From positions 1 to 41,419 of the forward strand of contig CALGGB010000292.1 in the NCBI GenBank assembly GCA_937880925.1: a stretch of 41,419 bases of DNA, read 5' to 3'. The notes beneath the pieces are model-generated. The model was given only the letters and a program-made list of their open reading frames with translations, had not been told where the DNA came from and did not search any database. This document shows, piece by piece, positions 25,909-33,641 of the stretch. Position numbers and translations under genes: made by a program. The first letter of the stretch is position 1, and every line of letters begins with the position of its first letter. The stretch is from an uncultured Rhodospirillaceae bacterium (GTDB lineage: Bacteria; Pseudomonadota; Alphaproteobacteria; SP197).

Positions 25909-25945
25909 GTCCCGGCCAGACCTGCAACCAGACAGGGAGACCATC

Positions 25946-26608
25946 ATGGCAGCACGCCAGAAGCCGGGGCTGCGCAAGACCAATGTGGGCGTCCGCAAAC
26001 CCGGCAAGCATCGCCGCGACGCGCTGCTGCGCGCCGCCTACGACCTGTTGTGCGATCATTCGCTGGAGGACATCACCTTTCTCGACATCGCCGGCAAGGC
26101 GCAGATACCGGAAGGGTCTGCCTACCACTTCTTCGCCAACCGCTACGACGTGTTCATGGCGCTGTCGGACGAGCTGGATCAGCGCTTTGTCGCACTGGTG
26201 ACGGAAGCCGTGCCTGCCCGGTCACGCGGCACCTGGCAGCACCTGGTGCGCCACCAGCTCACCCGGGTGGCCCGGCTCTACAACGACACGCCGCCGGCCC
26301 GCAAACTGCTGATCGGCGGCACGACACCGCCCGTATTCCAGCAGCAGGAGCGCATCCGCGAGCGCCTGGCCGGCCAGGTCAGCTATGAGGTCTATGCGCG
26401 CTACTTCGAGCTACCGGAGATCCCGCGGCCCAGGGACGTGTTCTTCTATTACGTCGAGCTGACGCACGTCCTGTTCTCGCTTTCGGTCATCGAGCACGAT
26501 CGGATCGTCAAACCCATGCTGGATGAGGCGATCCGGGTGGGGATTGCCTATCTCGGCCTCTATCTGCCCGAGACGCTACCTGCCAGATCGGCTGGTGAGC
26601 AGAGCTGA
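25946..26608 (+). CDS. TetR family transcriptional regulator
   Basis: TetR regulators are usually repressors released by a small ligand. The 220-residue protein has a basic N-terminal tail (RQKPGLRKTNVGVRKPGKH) and the TetR HTH (LLRAAYDLLCDHSLEDITFLDIAGKAQIPEGSAYHFFANRYDVF), then a helical ligand domain. The ORF track start at 25343 is false; ATG 25946 follows CAGGGAGACC. It converges with the dioxygenase operon, ending 21 bases from it, and is the nearest regulator to it. It is therefore a candidate for binding the 30-bp palindrome at that operon's promoter, although this is inference. Confidence 0.88.
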   Translation: MAARQKPGLRKTNVGVRKPGKHRRDALLRAAYDLLCDHSLEDITFLDIAGKAQIPEGSAYHFFANRYDVFMALSDELDQRFVALVTEAVPARSRGTWQHLVRHQLTRVARLYNDTPPARKLLIGGTTPPVFQQQERIRERLAGQVSYEVYARYFELPEIPRPRDVFFYYVELTHVLFSLSVIEHDRIVKPMLDEAIRVGIAYLGLYLPETLPARSAGEQS

Positions 26609-26629
26609 TCGGTCATCGACCGCCGACGC

Positions 26630-27652
26630 TCATGGACGTGCTGCGGCCGTCGGATCGTGAAAGGCTTGCTTGAGCGCGCCGTAGAAATCCGCCACGCCGG
26701 GGTGGCTCGGACGTTCCGGCTGAACCTCGAACTGCAGCCGGTAGAGCAACCGGCGACCGATGTCGCCCGGGTCCTCGGCGAAGGCCGTGCGACCGTGGAG
26801 CGTGGCCTTGTTGTCGAGCAGCAGCATGTCGCCTGCCTGCAGCTTGAAATAGAGCGCCATGCCGTCGCGGCCGGCAATCTGGTGGATCATGCGGCAACCC
26901 TCTTCGAGCGCCTGCGGGTAAGGCAAATCAAGTTCCTTCGCGGCGGCCGTCATGTAGCCCTCGTCGAGCACGCAGACGATACGCCCCTCGCTCCAGGAAA
27001 AGACCGGGACGGCGAAGTCGCTTACCTTCTCACCGGGCACGGGGGGCTCGTCGAACCAGTGGATGCGGTAGCCCTCGTAGAGCGCGGGCAGGAGGTCGGG
27101 ACGTTCGGCGGCCAGCACATTGTGGATGGTGGCCGCGCTGACGGCGCAGGATTCGCCGCCCTCGCCGGCCGGACGGACGCAGGCCAGGCCCACGCCATCG
27201 AGATAGTCGGTGTGAAAGGGCGAGCGGTTGGAGCTGCGGTAGCCGCGCCAGGCCTGTTGCAGAGTGGGATCGACCTGGACGCGGCCGAGCCTGTCGCCCT
27301 GGGCGCTCTGGCTGGCACGCCATCCGAAGTGGCTGCCCACGGCCCATGCGATGACCGCCGCCTCGTCCTCATCAAGCTCGTCCATGGGCAGGCCGCGCAG
27401 CAGCACAATACCCCGCCCCTGGTAAACCTCGCGGCGCACCCCGGCGAGGAGCCCGGCAAGTTCGGGCAGGGCCTCTTCCTGGCGCGTCACGTCGGGCCAT
27501 CGGCGGCCTTCGGCGCATACCTTCCGCCCCAGCGCCACCAGGCTGCGCCGCTGCGCCGGGCTCAACACCGCAGCGATGTCGTCGAGCGAACCGAAATCGT
27601 CGGCGCGCCAGGCAACGGGATGCTCGATGGGTTCCATCACGATGTCGGGCAT
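26630..27652 (-). CDS. TauD/TfdA-family Fe(II)/2-oxoglutarate dioxygenase (copy B)
   Basis: These enzymes hydroxylate a substrate, often a sulfonate, betaine or carboxylate, using iron, oxygen and 2-oxoglutarate. The 340-residue protein has the iron triad H147 and D149 (FHTDYLDG) and H286 (LHGRTAF), plus R305 in RRLLYRLQF for 2-oxoglutarate. The ATG at 27652, preceded by GGAG, is chosen over the ORF-track start at 27718; it aligns exactly with the start of copy A. The N-terminal zinc domain of gamma-butyrobetaine hydroxylase is absent. Copies A and B align without gaps and are identical at about 218 of 310 positions by hand count. It is the last gene of the operon. Confidence 0.9.
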   Translation of the reverse strand: MPDIVMEPIEHPVAWRADDFGSLDDIAAVLSPAQRRSLVALGRKVCAEGRRWPDVTRQEEALPELAGLLAGVRREVYQGRGIVLLRGLPMDELDEDEAAVIAWAVGSHFGWRASQSAQGDRLGRVQVDPTLQQAWRGYRSSNRSPFHTDYLDGVGLACVRPAGEGGESCAVSAATIHNVLAAERPDLLPALYEGYRIHWFDEPPVPGEKVSDFAVPVFSWSEGRIVCVLDEGYMTAAAKELDLPYPQALEEGCRMIHQIAGRDGMALYFKLQAGDMLLLDNKATLHGRTAFAEDPGDIGRRLLYRLQFEVQPERPSHPGVADFYGALKQAFHDPTAAARP

Positions 27653-27679
27653 GGCCAATCTCCGGTCTTTCGGTGCGTG

Positions 27680-27703
27680 GCAGCCGCCATCGGCGGCGGC
27701 TGC
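27680..27703 (-). terminator. Intercistronic hairpin 1, binding protein / dioxygenase B
   Basis: GCAGCCGCC and GGCGGCTGC form a perfect 9-bp stem around ATCGGC in the 115-bp space between the binding-protein stop and dioxygenase B. It lies 28 bases before the dioxygenase start. It may stabilise or partly terminate the transcript. Confidence 0.5.
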
Positions 27704-27725
27704 ATCGTCTTGGTGCACAGGCGCC

Positions 27726-27753
27726 GGCCCGCGCCACCCTGGCGGCGCGGGCC
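27726..27753 (-). terminator. Intercistronic hairpin 2, just after the binding-protein gene
   Basis: GGCCCGCGCC and GGCGCGGGCC form a perfect 10-bp stem around an 8-base loop, 14 bases after the binding-protein stop on the minus strand. No T run follows. Such hairpins after binding-protein genes often stabilise the upstream message and reduce downstream expression. Confidence 0.55.
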
Positions 27754-27767
27754 GTCACACGGTCGCG

Positions 27768-29363
27768 TCAGGCCTGGTCGTCGAGCCAGGCTTCCTCGAA
27801 TATCCAGCCGTCACCAAGCTCCAGTACGGGGCTACCCTGATAGTTCTTCACACGGGTGCTCGACGCCTCCAGGTAATTGGAGAAGAACGGGATGAAGTCG
27901 CCGCCGTCGTCGTGCAACAGGGTGCATGCCTCGCAGTAGATTTCCTTGCGCCGGGCCGGGTCGGTTTCCTTGCGGCCCATGATCAGCAGTTCGTCGAAAC
28001 GTTCGTTGCACCAGGCTGTCTCGTTCCAGGTGGCATCGCACTGATGCGCGATCGTCAGGACCAGGTCCGCGGTCGGGCGCGAACTCCAGCCATCGGCACA
28101 CCAGGGCACCTTCATCCAGACGTCGCTCCAGTAACCGTCGTCAGGCACGCGGTTGAGCTCAATGTCGATGCCGCAGGCCCTGGCATGCTCCTGCAGCACG
28201 ACAGAGAGATCCACCGCGGAGCTGTTGGCCGCGTTGGAAACCACCAGCGTGGCCGAACTCAGCCCCGTCTTTTTCCAGTAGAACGCCGCCTTGTCGGGGT
28301 CGTACTCGGTCTGCGGGATCTCGTGGCAGTAGTCGGGCGAAGCCGGATTGACGGGGAAGTCGTTGCCCACGACCGCATAGCCCATCCGCACGTTGTCGAC
28401 GAGGTACTGGCGGTCGACCGCGTGTTTCATGGCCTTGCGGAAGTTGATGTCGTTGGTCGGCGCGCGGTCGCACATCATGGCCCAGTTGAACCAGGCGCCC
28501 GATGGCGTCGAGTAGATGGCAAGACCGGAGTCCATCTTGAGCAGATCGGCCGTGCGCGGATCGATCGCATTGACGATGTCGATCTCACCGGTGCGCAGGG
28601 CATTGGTCCGCGCCGTGCCATCGGCGATGCCCCGGGTCTCCACGGCCGCGAAATGGGCCGCGTCCGACTTCCAGTAGTTCCCGAAGCGCTCCGCCACGGA
28701 CATCATGCCGGGCGTGAACTCGGTGAGCCGGTAGGGACCTGTCCCCGTGATCGGATCCGCCTCCGTCCAACCCTCCGGCACGATATCCAGGTGGTAGTCG
28801 TAGCCCAGCAACACGGGGAAATCGGCATTGCCGGAATTGAGTGTGAACTTGATGACGTTGGGTCCGTCGGTCGCGATGTCGGTGACCGCCGCAAGGTACG
28901 GCTTGGAAGGCGATTCTGAATCCTCCTTCATGTGGATCTCGAAGGAGTAGAGCACGTCCTCGGCGGTCATCGTCTTGCCGTTGTGGAACTCGACGCCTTC
29001 GCGCAGCTTGAAGGTCCACTCCTGCGCATCGTTGGCGGACTCCCACTCAACCGCAAGATTGGGCACGACATTGATGCTGCGGTCGAGCGCCGTGAGCCGG
29101 TTGTAGACCTGGAACGAGCGGGCGATATCCGTGCCGCTGGTCATCCGTGTCGGGTTGAAGGTCTCGTCGGGGCCCGCGTACTCGGTGCCGACCCTCAGCG
29201 TGCCGCCGTTGACCGGCTCCTCGGCGATACCGGCGCTGGACAGCATCGTGGTCGCCGCAGCGACCCCCATGCCCAGCGCGCCGGCCCGCCCGACGAACTC
29301 CCGCCTGCTCATGCGCCCTGACTGAACCTGTCCGATCATCCACTGGAACTGCCTCTCGTTCAT
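27768..29363 (-). CDS. ABC transporter substrate-binding protein, family 5 (peptide/nickel type), Tat-exported
   Basis: Family 5 binding proteins capture di- or oligopeptides, metals, opines or other solutes in the periplasm. The 531-residue protein has a twin-arginine signal (MSRREFVGRAGALGMGVAA) after a 17-residue leader, and family blocks such as LAVEWESANDAQEWTFKLREGVEF, DVLYSFEIH and TGTGPYRLTEFTPG. GAGGAGG precedes ATG 29363. No permease or ATPase genes adjoin it; it sits between two dioxygenase genes instead. It may borrow a transporter elsewhere or present a substrate to a different importer. Ligand unknown. Confidence 0.92.
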   Translation of the reverse strand: MNERQFQWMIGQVQSGRMSRREFVGRAGALGMGVAAATTMLSSAGIAEEPVNGGTLRVGTEYAGPDETFNPTRMTSGTDIARSFQVYNRLTALDRSINVVPNLAVEWESANDAQEWTFKLREGVEFHNGKTMTAEDVLYSFEIHMKEDSESPSKPYLAAVTDIATDGPNVIKFTLNSGNADFPVLLGYDYHLDIVPEGWTEADPITGTGPYRLTEFTPGMMSVAERFGNYWKSDAAHFAAVETRGIADGTARTNALRTGEIDIVNAIDPRTADLLKMDSGLAIYSTPSGAWFNWAMMCDRAPTNDINFRKAMKHAVDRQYLVDNVRMGYAVVGNDFPVNPASPDYCHEIPQTEYDPDKAAFYWKKTGLSSATLVVSNAANSSAVDLSVVLQEHARACGIDIELNRVPDDGYWSDVWMKVPWCADGWSSRPTADLVLTIAHQCDATWNETAWCNERFDELLIMGRKETDPARRKEIYCEACTLLHDDGGDFIPFFSNYLEASSTRVKNYQGSPVLELGDGWIFEEAWLDDQA

Positions 29364-29422
29364 CTCGTTGACCTCCTCGTCAGCGATGGTGACAGCCCGG
29401 ATTGCGCAGGGCTGATGGAACG

Positions 29423-30478
29423 TCAGCCGGCTGGAAGCGCCACCCCGGCTTGCGGCCAGGGCGGCAGGGACGCCGGATCGTCGTGGTAGGCGTGTTTGAG
29501 GCCGCCGTAGTAGCAGGCCACCCCGGGATGCATCGGGCGTCCGGGCAACAGCTCGAACTGCAGGCGGTAGAGAAGCCTGCGTCCGATGTCGCCAGGTTGT
29601 TCGGCAAAGGCGGCGCGGCCGTGCAACACGGCCTTGTTGTCGACCACCAGCATGTCGCCGGCCGCCATCTTGAACTTCAGGGCCATGCCGTCGCGCTCGG
29701 CGATCTCGTGGATCAGGCCGCAGGCCTCCGCGAAACCCTGCGGCAGGGGTACGCCCGTCTCCTCGGCGGCCGCCTTCTGGTAGCTCGGCAGCATGACGCA
29801 GACGAGGCGCCCATCGCTCCAGGAGAAGACCGGAACGTCGCGGTCCGTGACCTTCTCACCGGGCATCGGCGGTTCGCCGAACCAGGCCATGGGGAAACCC
29901 GCATAGAGCACAGGCAGCAGGTCGGGACGTTCGGCGGCCAGGACGTTGTGGATCGCGGCGGCGCTGACGGCGCAGGATTCCCCGCCCTCGCCGGCGGGAC
30001 GGACGCAGACAAGTGCCAGGCCATCGAGATGATCGGTGTGGAAGCGCGAGCGGTTGGCGCTGCGGTAGCCGCGCCAGGCCTGCTGCAGGTTCGGATCGAC
30101 CTCGACGCGGCCCAGCTTGTCGCCCAGCGCGCTCTGCGTCGCGCGGCGGCCGAAATGGCTGCCGACCGCCCAGGAGACGATGGCGGCTTCGTCCTCGTCG
30201 AGTGCGTCCATGGGCAGGCCGCGCAGCAGGACGAGCCCGCGGCCCCGGTAAACCTCGCGGCGAACCTTGGCGAGGGTCGCGGCAAGCTGGGGCAGGGCTT
30301 CCTCGCTTGCGGTCAGATCGGACCAGGCGCGGCCTTCGCGCCGCACCCCGCGGGCCATTTCAACCAGGCTGTTTCGCTGCTCCCCCGTCAGGGCGACGGC
30401 GACCGAATCCAGCGTGTCGAAGTCGCTCGCACGCCAGGCAAAACGATCCTCGATCGGTGTCGTCACGATACCAGGCAT
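29423..30478 (-). CDS. TauD/TfdA-family Fe(II)/2-oxoglutarate dioxygenase (copy A)
   Basis: This 351-residue enzyme is the first gene of the three-gene operon and the paralogue of copy B. It keeps H147 and D149 (FHTDHLDG), H286 (LHGRAAF) and the RRLLYRLQF arginine. The stretches GGESCAVSAA and HNVLAAERPDLLP are shared almost exactly with copy B; differences cluster around residues 191-260, which could line the substrate pocket. ATG 30478 is chosen because GGAGG lies 5 bases before it; the ORF-track start at 30505 is upstream. The C-terminus is 11 residues longer than in copy B. The substrate is unknown. Confidence 0.9.
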   Translation of the reverse strand: MPGIVTTPIEDRFAWRASDFDTLDSVAVALTGEQRNSLVEMARGVRREGRAWSDLTASEEALPQLAATLAKVRREVYRGRGLVLLRGLPMDALDEDEAAIVSWAVGSHFGRRATQSALGDKLGRVEVDPNLQQAWRGYRSANRSRFHTDHLDGLALVCVRPAGEGGESCAVSAAAIHNVLAAERPDLLPVLYAGFPMAWFGEPPMPGEKVTDRDVPVFSWSDGRLVCVMLPSYQKAAAEETGVPLPQGFAEACGLIHEIAERDGMALKFKMAAGDMLVVDNKAVLHGRAAFAEQPGDIGRRLLYRLQFELLPGRPMHPGVACYYGGLKHAYHDDPASLPPWPQAGVALPAG

Positions 30479-30525
30479 ACATGCCTCCGACGAGCGGGCG
30501 GCCACCCTATCGGCGGCTGGTGGAA

Positions 30526-30568
30526 ACTATCACGCGATCCCAATAACCGAGTCAACTCGATTATTGGG
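30526..30568 (-). promoter_or_regulatory. Promoter with 30-bp operator-like palindrome for the dioxygenase operon
   Basis: On the minus strand TTGACT (30555-30550) is followed after 18 bases by GATAGT (30531-30526), a good sigma-70 match, placing transcription start near 30519 and leaving a leader of about 40 bases. The -35 lies inside an inverted repeat, 30539-30568: outer arms CCCAATAA / TTATTGGG, inner arms CGAGT / ACTCG, with a single mismatched pair and a CA centre. This arrangement is typical for repressor control. Confidence 0.65.
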
Positions 30569-30704
30569 CCTCTGGCTTCAGGCATCTCCACGAGCCGCCC
30601 AGGGTGATCGTGGCACCGCAGCCTCACGGTAAAGCCCGCACCCGGTGCTGCTTCACCGCCGCCCTGCGATGTGGGACCCTGCAGCCCCGCAAGCGGAGGC
30701 GAGG

Positions 30705-31250
30705 ATGGCGACAAGCGACAAGCAGAGAGGCGTGCTGACCGGCATGGTCGCCGCACTGGCGATCGTCATCGTGGTGCTGGCGCTGGCTATCCTGCTGCAC
30801 CCGGTGGCGCTGCTGCCGGTCGGTTCGGGCCTGGACAGCCGCCTGGGCTGGGGTGCGATGTGGCTCATCCTGCCTGCGCTCTGCCTGTTGCTTGCCATCG
30901 GGCGGCTCGCCAGCCACCGCTTCATGACGCCCGAGGACATCGACGGCAGCGGCCTGACCCAGGGCAGCGAAACCGCCCGCATCGCCCAGGCCGTGATCCA
31001 GAACACCCTGGAGCAGGCGGTGCTTGCCGCGCTCGTCTATGGCGCGTTCTGCGCGTCCGTCTCGCGCGGCTGGCTGGCGGCGATCCCGGCGGCGGCCGTG
31101 CTCTTCACCCTGGGACGCATCCTCTTTGCGGCGGGTTACCGGCGGGGTGCGCCGGGACGCGCGCTGGGCTTCGCCCTGACCTTCTACAGCACCATCGCTC
31201 TGGCGGTGCTCGCCTTTGTCGGCCTCGTCCTTCGCCTGCTCGGCCCCTGA
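30705..31250 (+). CDS. MAPEG family membrane protein
   Basis: MAPEG proteins are four-helix membrane proteins related to glutathione- and eicosanoid-metabolising enzymes; bacterial functions are mostly unknown. The 181-residue protein has four hydrophobic segments (starting GMVAALAIVIVVLALAILLH) and the family pattern QNTLEQAVLAALVYG followed by RILFAAGYRRGAPGRALGF. A ribosome site (GGAGGCGAGG) directly precedes ATG 30705; the ORF-track start at 30645 is upstream. The SDR gene begins 15 bases after its stop, suggesting cotranscription. Confidence 0.8.
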   Translation: MATSDKQRGVLTGMVAALAIVIVVLALAILLHPVALLPVGSGLDSRLGWGAMWLILPALCLLLAIGRLASHRFMTPEDIDGSGLTQGSETARIAQAVIQNTLEQAVLAALVYGAFCASVSRGWLAAIPAAAVLFTLGRILFAAGYRRGAPGRALGFALTFYSTIALAVLAFVGLVLRLLGP

Positions 31251-31265
31251 ACAAGGAAACCAGTC

Positions 31266-32027
31266 ATGACCTTCACCGGCAAACGCGTGCTCATCACCGG
31301 CTCCTCGCGCGGCATCGGCTGCGCCGCGGCAGAGGTCTTCCTGGCCGGCGGGGCCACGGTCGCGATCAACGGCCGCAGCGCCGCCTCGACACAGGACGGC
31401 ATTGCCGCGCTGGGCGGCGGCGAGCGCCTGGTCGCCGCACCGGGCGATGTCGGCACGGTGGCCGGCTGCAACGCCATCGTCGCGGCCGCGATCGCCGCCA
31501 TGGGCGGGCTCGATGTGCTGGTCAATTCCGCGGGCATCGGCGACTCCCGCCCGATGGCCGAGTGCGACGAGGAGATGTGGGACGCCACCATGAACATCAA
31601 CCTGAAGGGCACCTTCTTCTGCATCCAGGCCGCACACCCGCACCTGAAGAAGACCAGAGGCAACATCGTCAACGTGGCGTCCGATGCCGGGCTGATCGGC
31701 GAGAAGGGCCTGTCGGTCTATTGCGCGAGCAAGGCGGGCGTCGTGAACCTGACCCGGGCGCTCGCACTGGAGCTCGCACCCGACGTGCGCATCAACAGCG
31801 TCTGCCCGGGTTATGTCGATACCGACATGGTGCGCCGTGACGGCATCGAGCAGGCCGCCGATCCCAAGGCCGCCGAACAGGCCCTGCTCGACTACACGCC
31901 GCTGCGGCGCCTCGCACACCCCGCCGAGATCGGCAAGGCCATCGCCTATCTCGCCAGCGACGACGCCGTTTTCATCACCGGCGCTGCGCTGCAGATCGAC
32001 GGCGGCACGACGGCAGGCCATCCGTGA
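31266..32027 (+). CDS. Short-chain dehydrogenase/reductase (SDR)
   Basis: Classical SDRs interconvert alcohols and ketones with NAD(P). The 253-residue protein has the cofactor motif TGSSRGIG (11-18), NSAG, the active-site S139, Y152 and K156 (YCASK), and VCPGYVDTDM; the arginine in INGRSA after the second strand hints at NADP(H). It ends with the family segment ITGAALQIDGG. Its stop overlaps the following hydrolase by four bases (GTGA). The substrate is unknown. Confidence 0.93.
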   Translation: MTFTGKRVLITGSSRGIGCAAAEVFLAGGATVAINGRSAASTQDGIAALGGGERLVAAPGDVGTVAGCNAIVAAAIAAMGGLDVLVNSAGIGDSRPMAECDEEMWDATMNINLKGTFFCIQAAHPHLKKTRGNIVNVASDAGLIGEKGLSVYCASKAGVVNLTRALALELAPDVRINSVCPGYVDTDMVRRDGIEQAADPKAAEQALLDYTPLRRLAHPAEIGKAIAYLASDDAVFITGAALQIDGGTTAGHP

Positions 32028-32896
32028 GCGCGCCCCTCTGCCGCGGCCTGACCGCCGAGGAGATCGAACGGCAGTACGCCCTGCGCAAGCTGCGCCCGTC
32101 CTACGAAACGGAGATGGTTCCGGGCTGGCTGGAACGCTCGGCCGCTTTCCGCACCGAGCACCCCGGCGCGCGCATCAACCTGGCCTACGGGCCCGGGCCG
32201 CGCGACCGCTTCGACCTCTTTCCCGCCCCCAAGCCCAAGGGGCCGTTCCTGCTCTACATCCATGGCGGCTACTGGCAGCGCGGCGACAAATCCGTCTATT
32301 CAATCCTGTCGCGGCCCTTCACGGATGCCGGCATCGACGTCGCGCTGGTCAACTACGACCTCTGCCCCAGCGTGCCCGCGAGCGCCATCGCGCCCCAGGT
32401 GCGCCGTGCCGTGGCGCATCTCTGGCGAGAAGCAAGGAACCTAGGCTGTGCGCGGGAGCGCTTCTGCGTCATGGGCCATTCGGCCGGCGGCCACCTGGCC
32501 GCCGAGATGATGGCGACCCGCTGGGACGAGGAGGCCGACGACCTGCCCGCCGACATGATCGATGCGGGTCTGCCGTTCTCCGGCATCTTCGACTTCACGC
32601 CGATCCTCCACTGCAGCGAGAACGACGGCATGCGGATGGACGCGGCCGTCGCCGCCGAGATCAGCACCATCCGCCGCGCCATGCCCACCGACGCGCCCCA
32701 GCTTGTGGCCTGGGGCGAGAACGAGACACCGGACTGGAAGCAACAGTCGCAGGACTATGTGGCGTGTTTCGGCACCGCGCAGCGCCGGATCGAAACCCAT
32801 GTCGTGCCCGGCGCCGACCACTTCGATGTCGTCGACGTGCTGGCCGATGGCGACAGCGATCTCACCGCCAAGGCGCGCGCCCTGATCCTGGGCTGA
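32024..32896 (+). CDS. Alpha/beta hydrolase, arylformamidase/carboxylesterase-like
   Basis: The 290-residue protein has the oxyanion motif HGGYW (80-84) and nucleophile S153 in GHSAGGH, with the histidine probably in ADHFDVVD. The HGGYW motif and overall pattern resemble kynurenine formamidase-like esterases, although no other kynurenine gene is near. It starts with GTG in a 4-bp overlap with the SDR gene, so the two may act on the same compound (ester or amide cleavage next to alcohol/ketone conversion). Its stop lies one base from the convergent protease stop, leaving no room for a separate terminator. Confidence 0.88.
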   Translation: MSAPLCRGLTAEEIERQYALRKLRPSYETEMVPGWLERSAAFRTEHPGARINLAYGPGPRDRFDLFPAPKPKGPFLLYIHGGYWQRGDKSVYSILSRPFTDAGIDVALVNYDLCPSVPASAIAPQVRRAVAHLWREARNLGCARERFCVMGHSAGGHLAAEMMATRWDEEADDLPADMIDAGLPFSGIFDFTPILHCSENDGMRMDAAVAAEISTIRRAMPTDAPQLVAWGENETPDWKQQSQDYVACFGTAQRRIETHVVPGADHFDVVDVLADGDSDLTAKARALILG

Positions 32897-32897
32897 G

Positions 32898-33641
32898 CTA
32901 CTGCCCCAGCGCCGCGCGTAGGGTCTGCGCCGAGACGGCAAGACCCAGCATCGTGCCGTTCTGGTTGACCGTGGCGCTGTGGATGCCGACCAGGCGGACG
33001 CTGCCGTCGGGCGAGGCGATCATCAGGGGCGAACCGGAGTCGCCGTTCACGGCATCGCAATCGTGCAGGAACAGCTTGCCGCCGCGCACCATGGCGACGA
33101 CGTGGCAGGCGCGGTTCATGGTCGGCACATGGCGCGCGTCCTGGCTGAACCCGGCCTGCATCATGGCCTCGTCGGGACCGGCGGTCTCCCGGCCCGGCGC
33201 GGCGAGCGGGATGGGTTCGCCCAGCGGCTTGGCGACGGTGAGCACGGCCCAGTCGAGCGGCAGCTTTGCGTTCTCGCCCTCGCGCGGCAGGTCGGGATCG
33301 GGACCCATGATGTAGGAGACGACCGGAGCATCGTCGGTCCAGTCGCCACGCCGGTAGTTGACGACGACATGCAGCGCATCGGGCGTCAGCCAGTGATCAG
33401 TGCGCGAGAGCCACAGGCAGTGGGCGGCGGTCAGCACCTTGTCGGGCGCGACCAGCACGCCGGTGCAGTAACCGCCGGTGCGCCGGTTGACCTTGACGAC
33501 CGCGCTCCAGGGCCATTCCAGGCTTTCGACGATAGTGCGGTCGTCCTCGCCCTTGATGCCGGGCAGATGGATCGGTGCCTCTTCGGCAAACAGCGGCAGC
33601 GCGGAGCAAAGCAGCAGCAGGACGGGCAGCAGGACCTTCAT
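32898..33641 (-). CDS. Secreted trypsin-like serine protease
   Basis: The 247-residue protein has an N-terminal signal peptide (MKVLLPVLLLLCSALPLFAEE) and the chymotrypsin-fold triad H74 (LTAAHC), D130 (LDWAVL) and S202 (NGDSGSPLM). Cysteines at C59/C75 and C179/C195 could form the expected disulfides. It is probably active in the periplasm or outside the cell. Its ATG lies within the stop of the PLP decarboxylase gene (4-bp ATGA overlap), an odd coupling between a cytoplasmic enzyme and a secreted protease. The target is unknown. Confidence 0.92.
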   Translation of the reverse strand: MKVLLPVLLLLCSALPLFAEEAPIHLPGIKGEDDRTIVESLEWPWSAVVKVNRRTGGYCTGVLVAPDKVLTAAHCLWLSRTDHWLTPDALHVVVNYRRGDWTDDAPVVSYIMGPDPDLPREGENAKLPLDWAVLTVAKPLGEPIPLAAPGRETAGPDEAMMQAGFSQDARHVPTMNRACHVVAMVRGGKLFLHDCDAVNGDSGSPLMIASPDGSVRLVGIHSATVNQNGTMLGLAVSAQTLRAALGQ

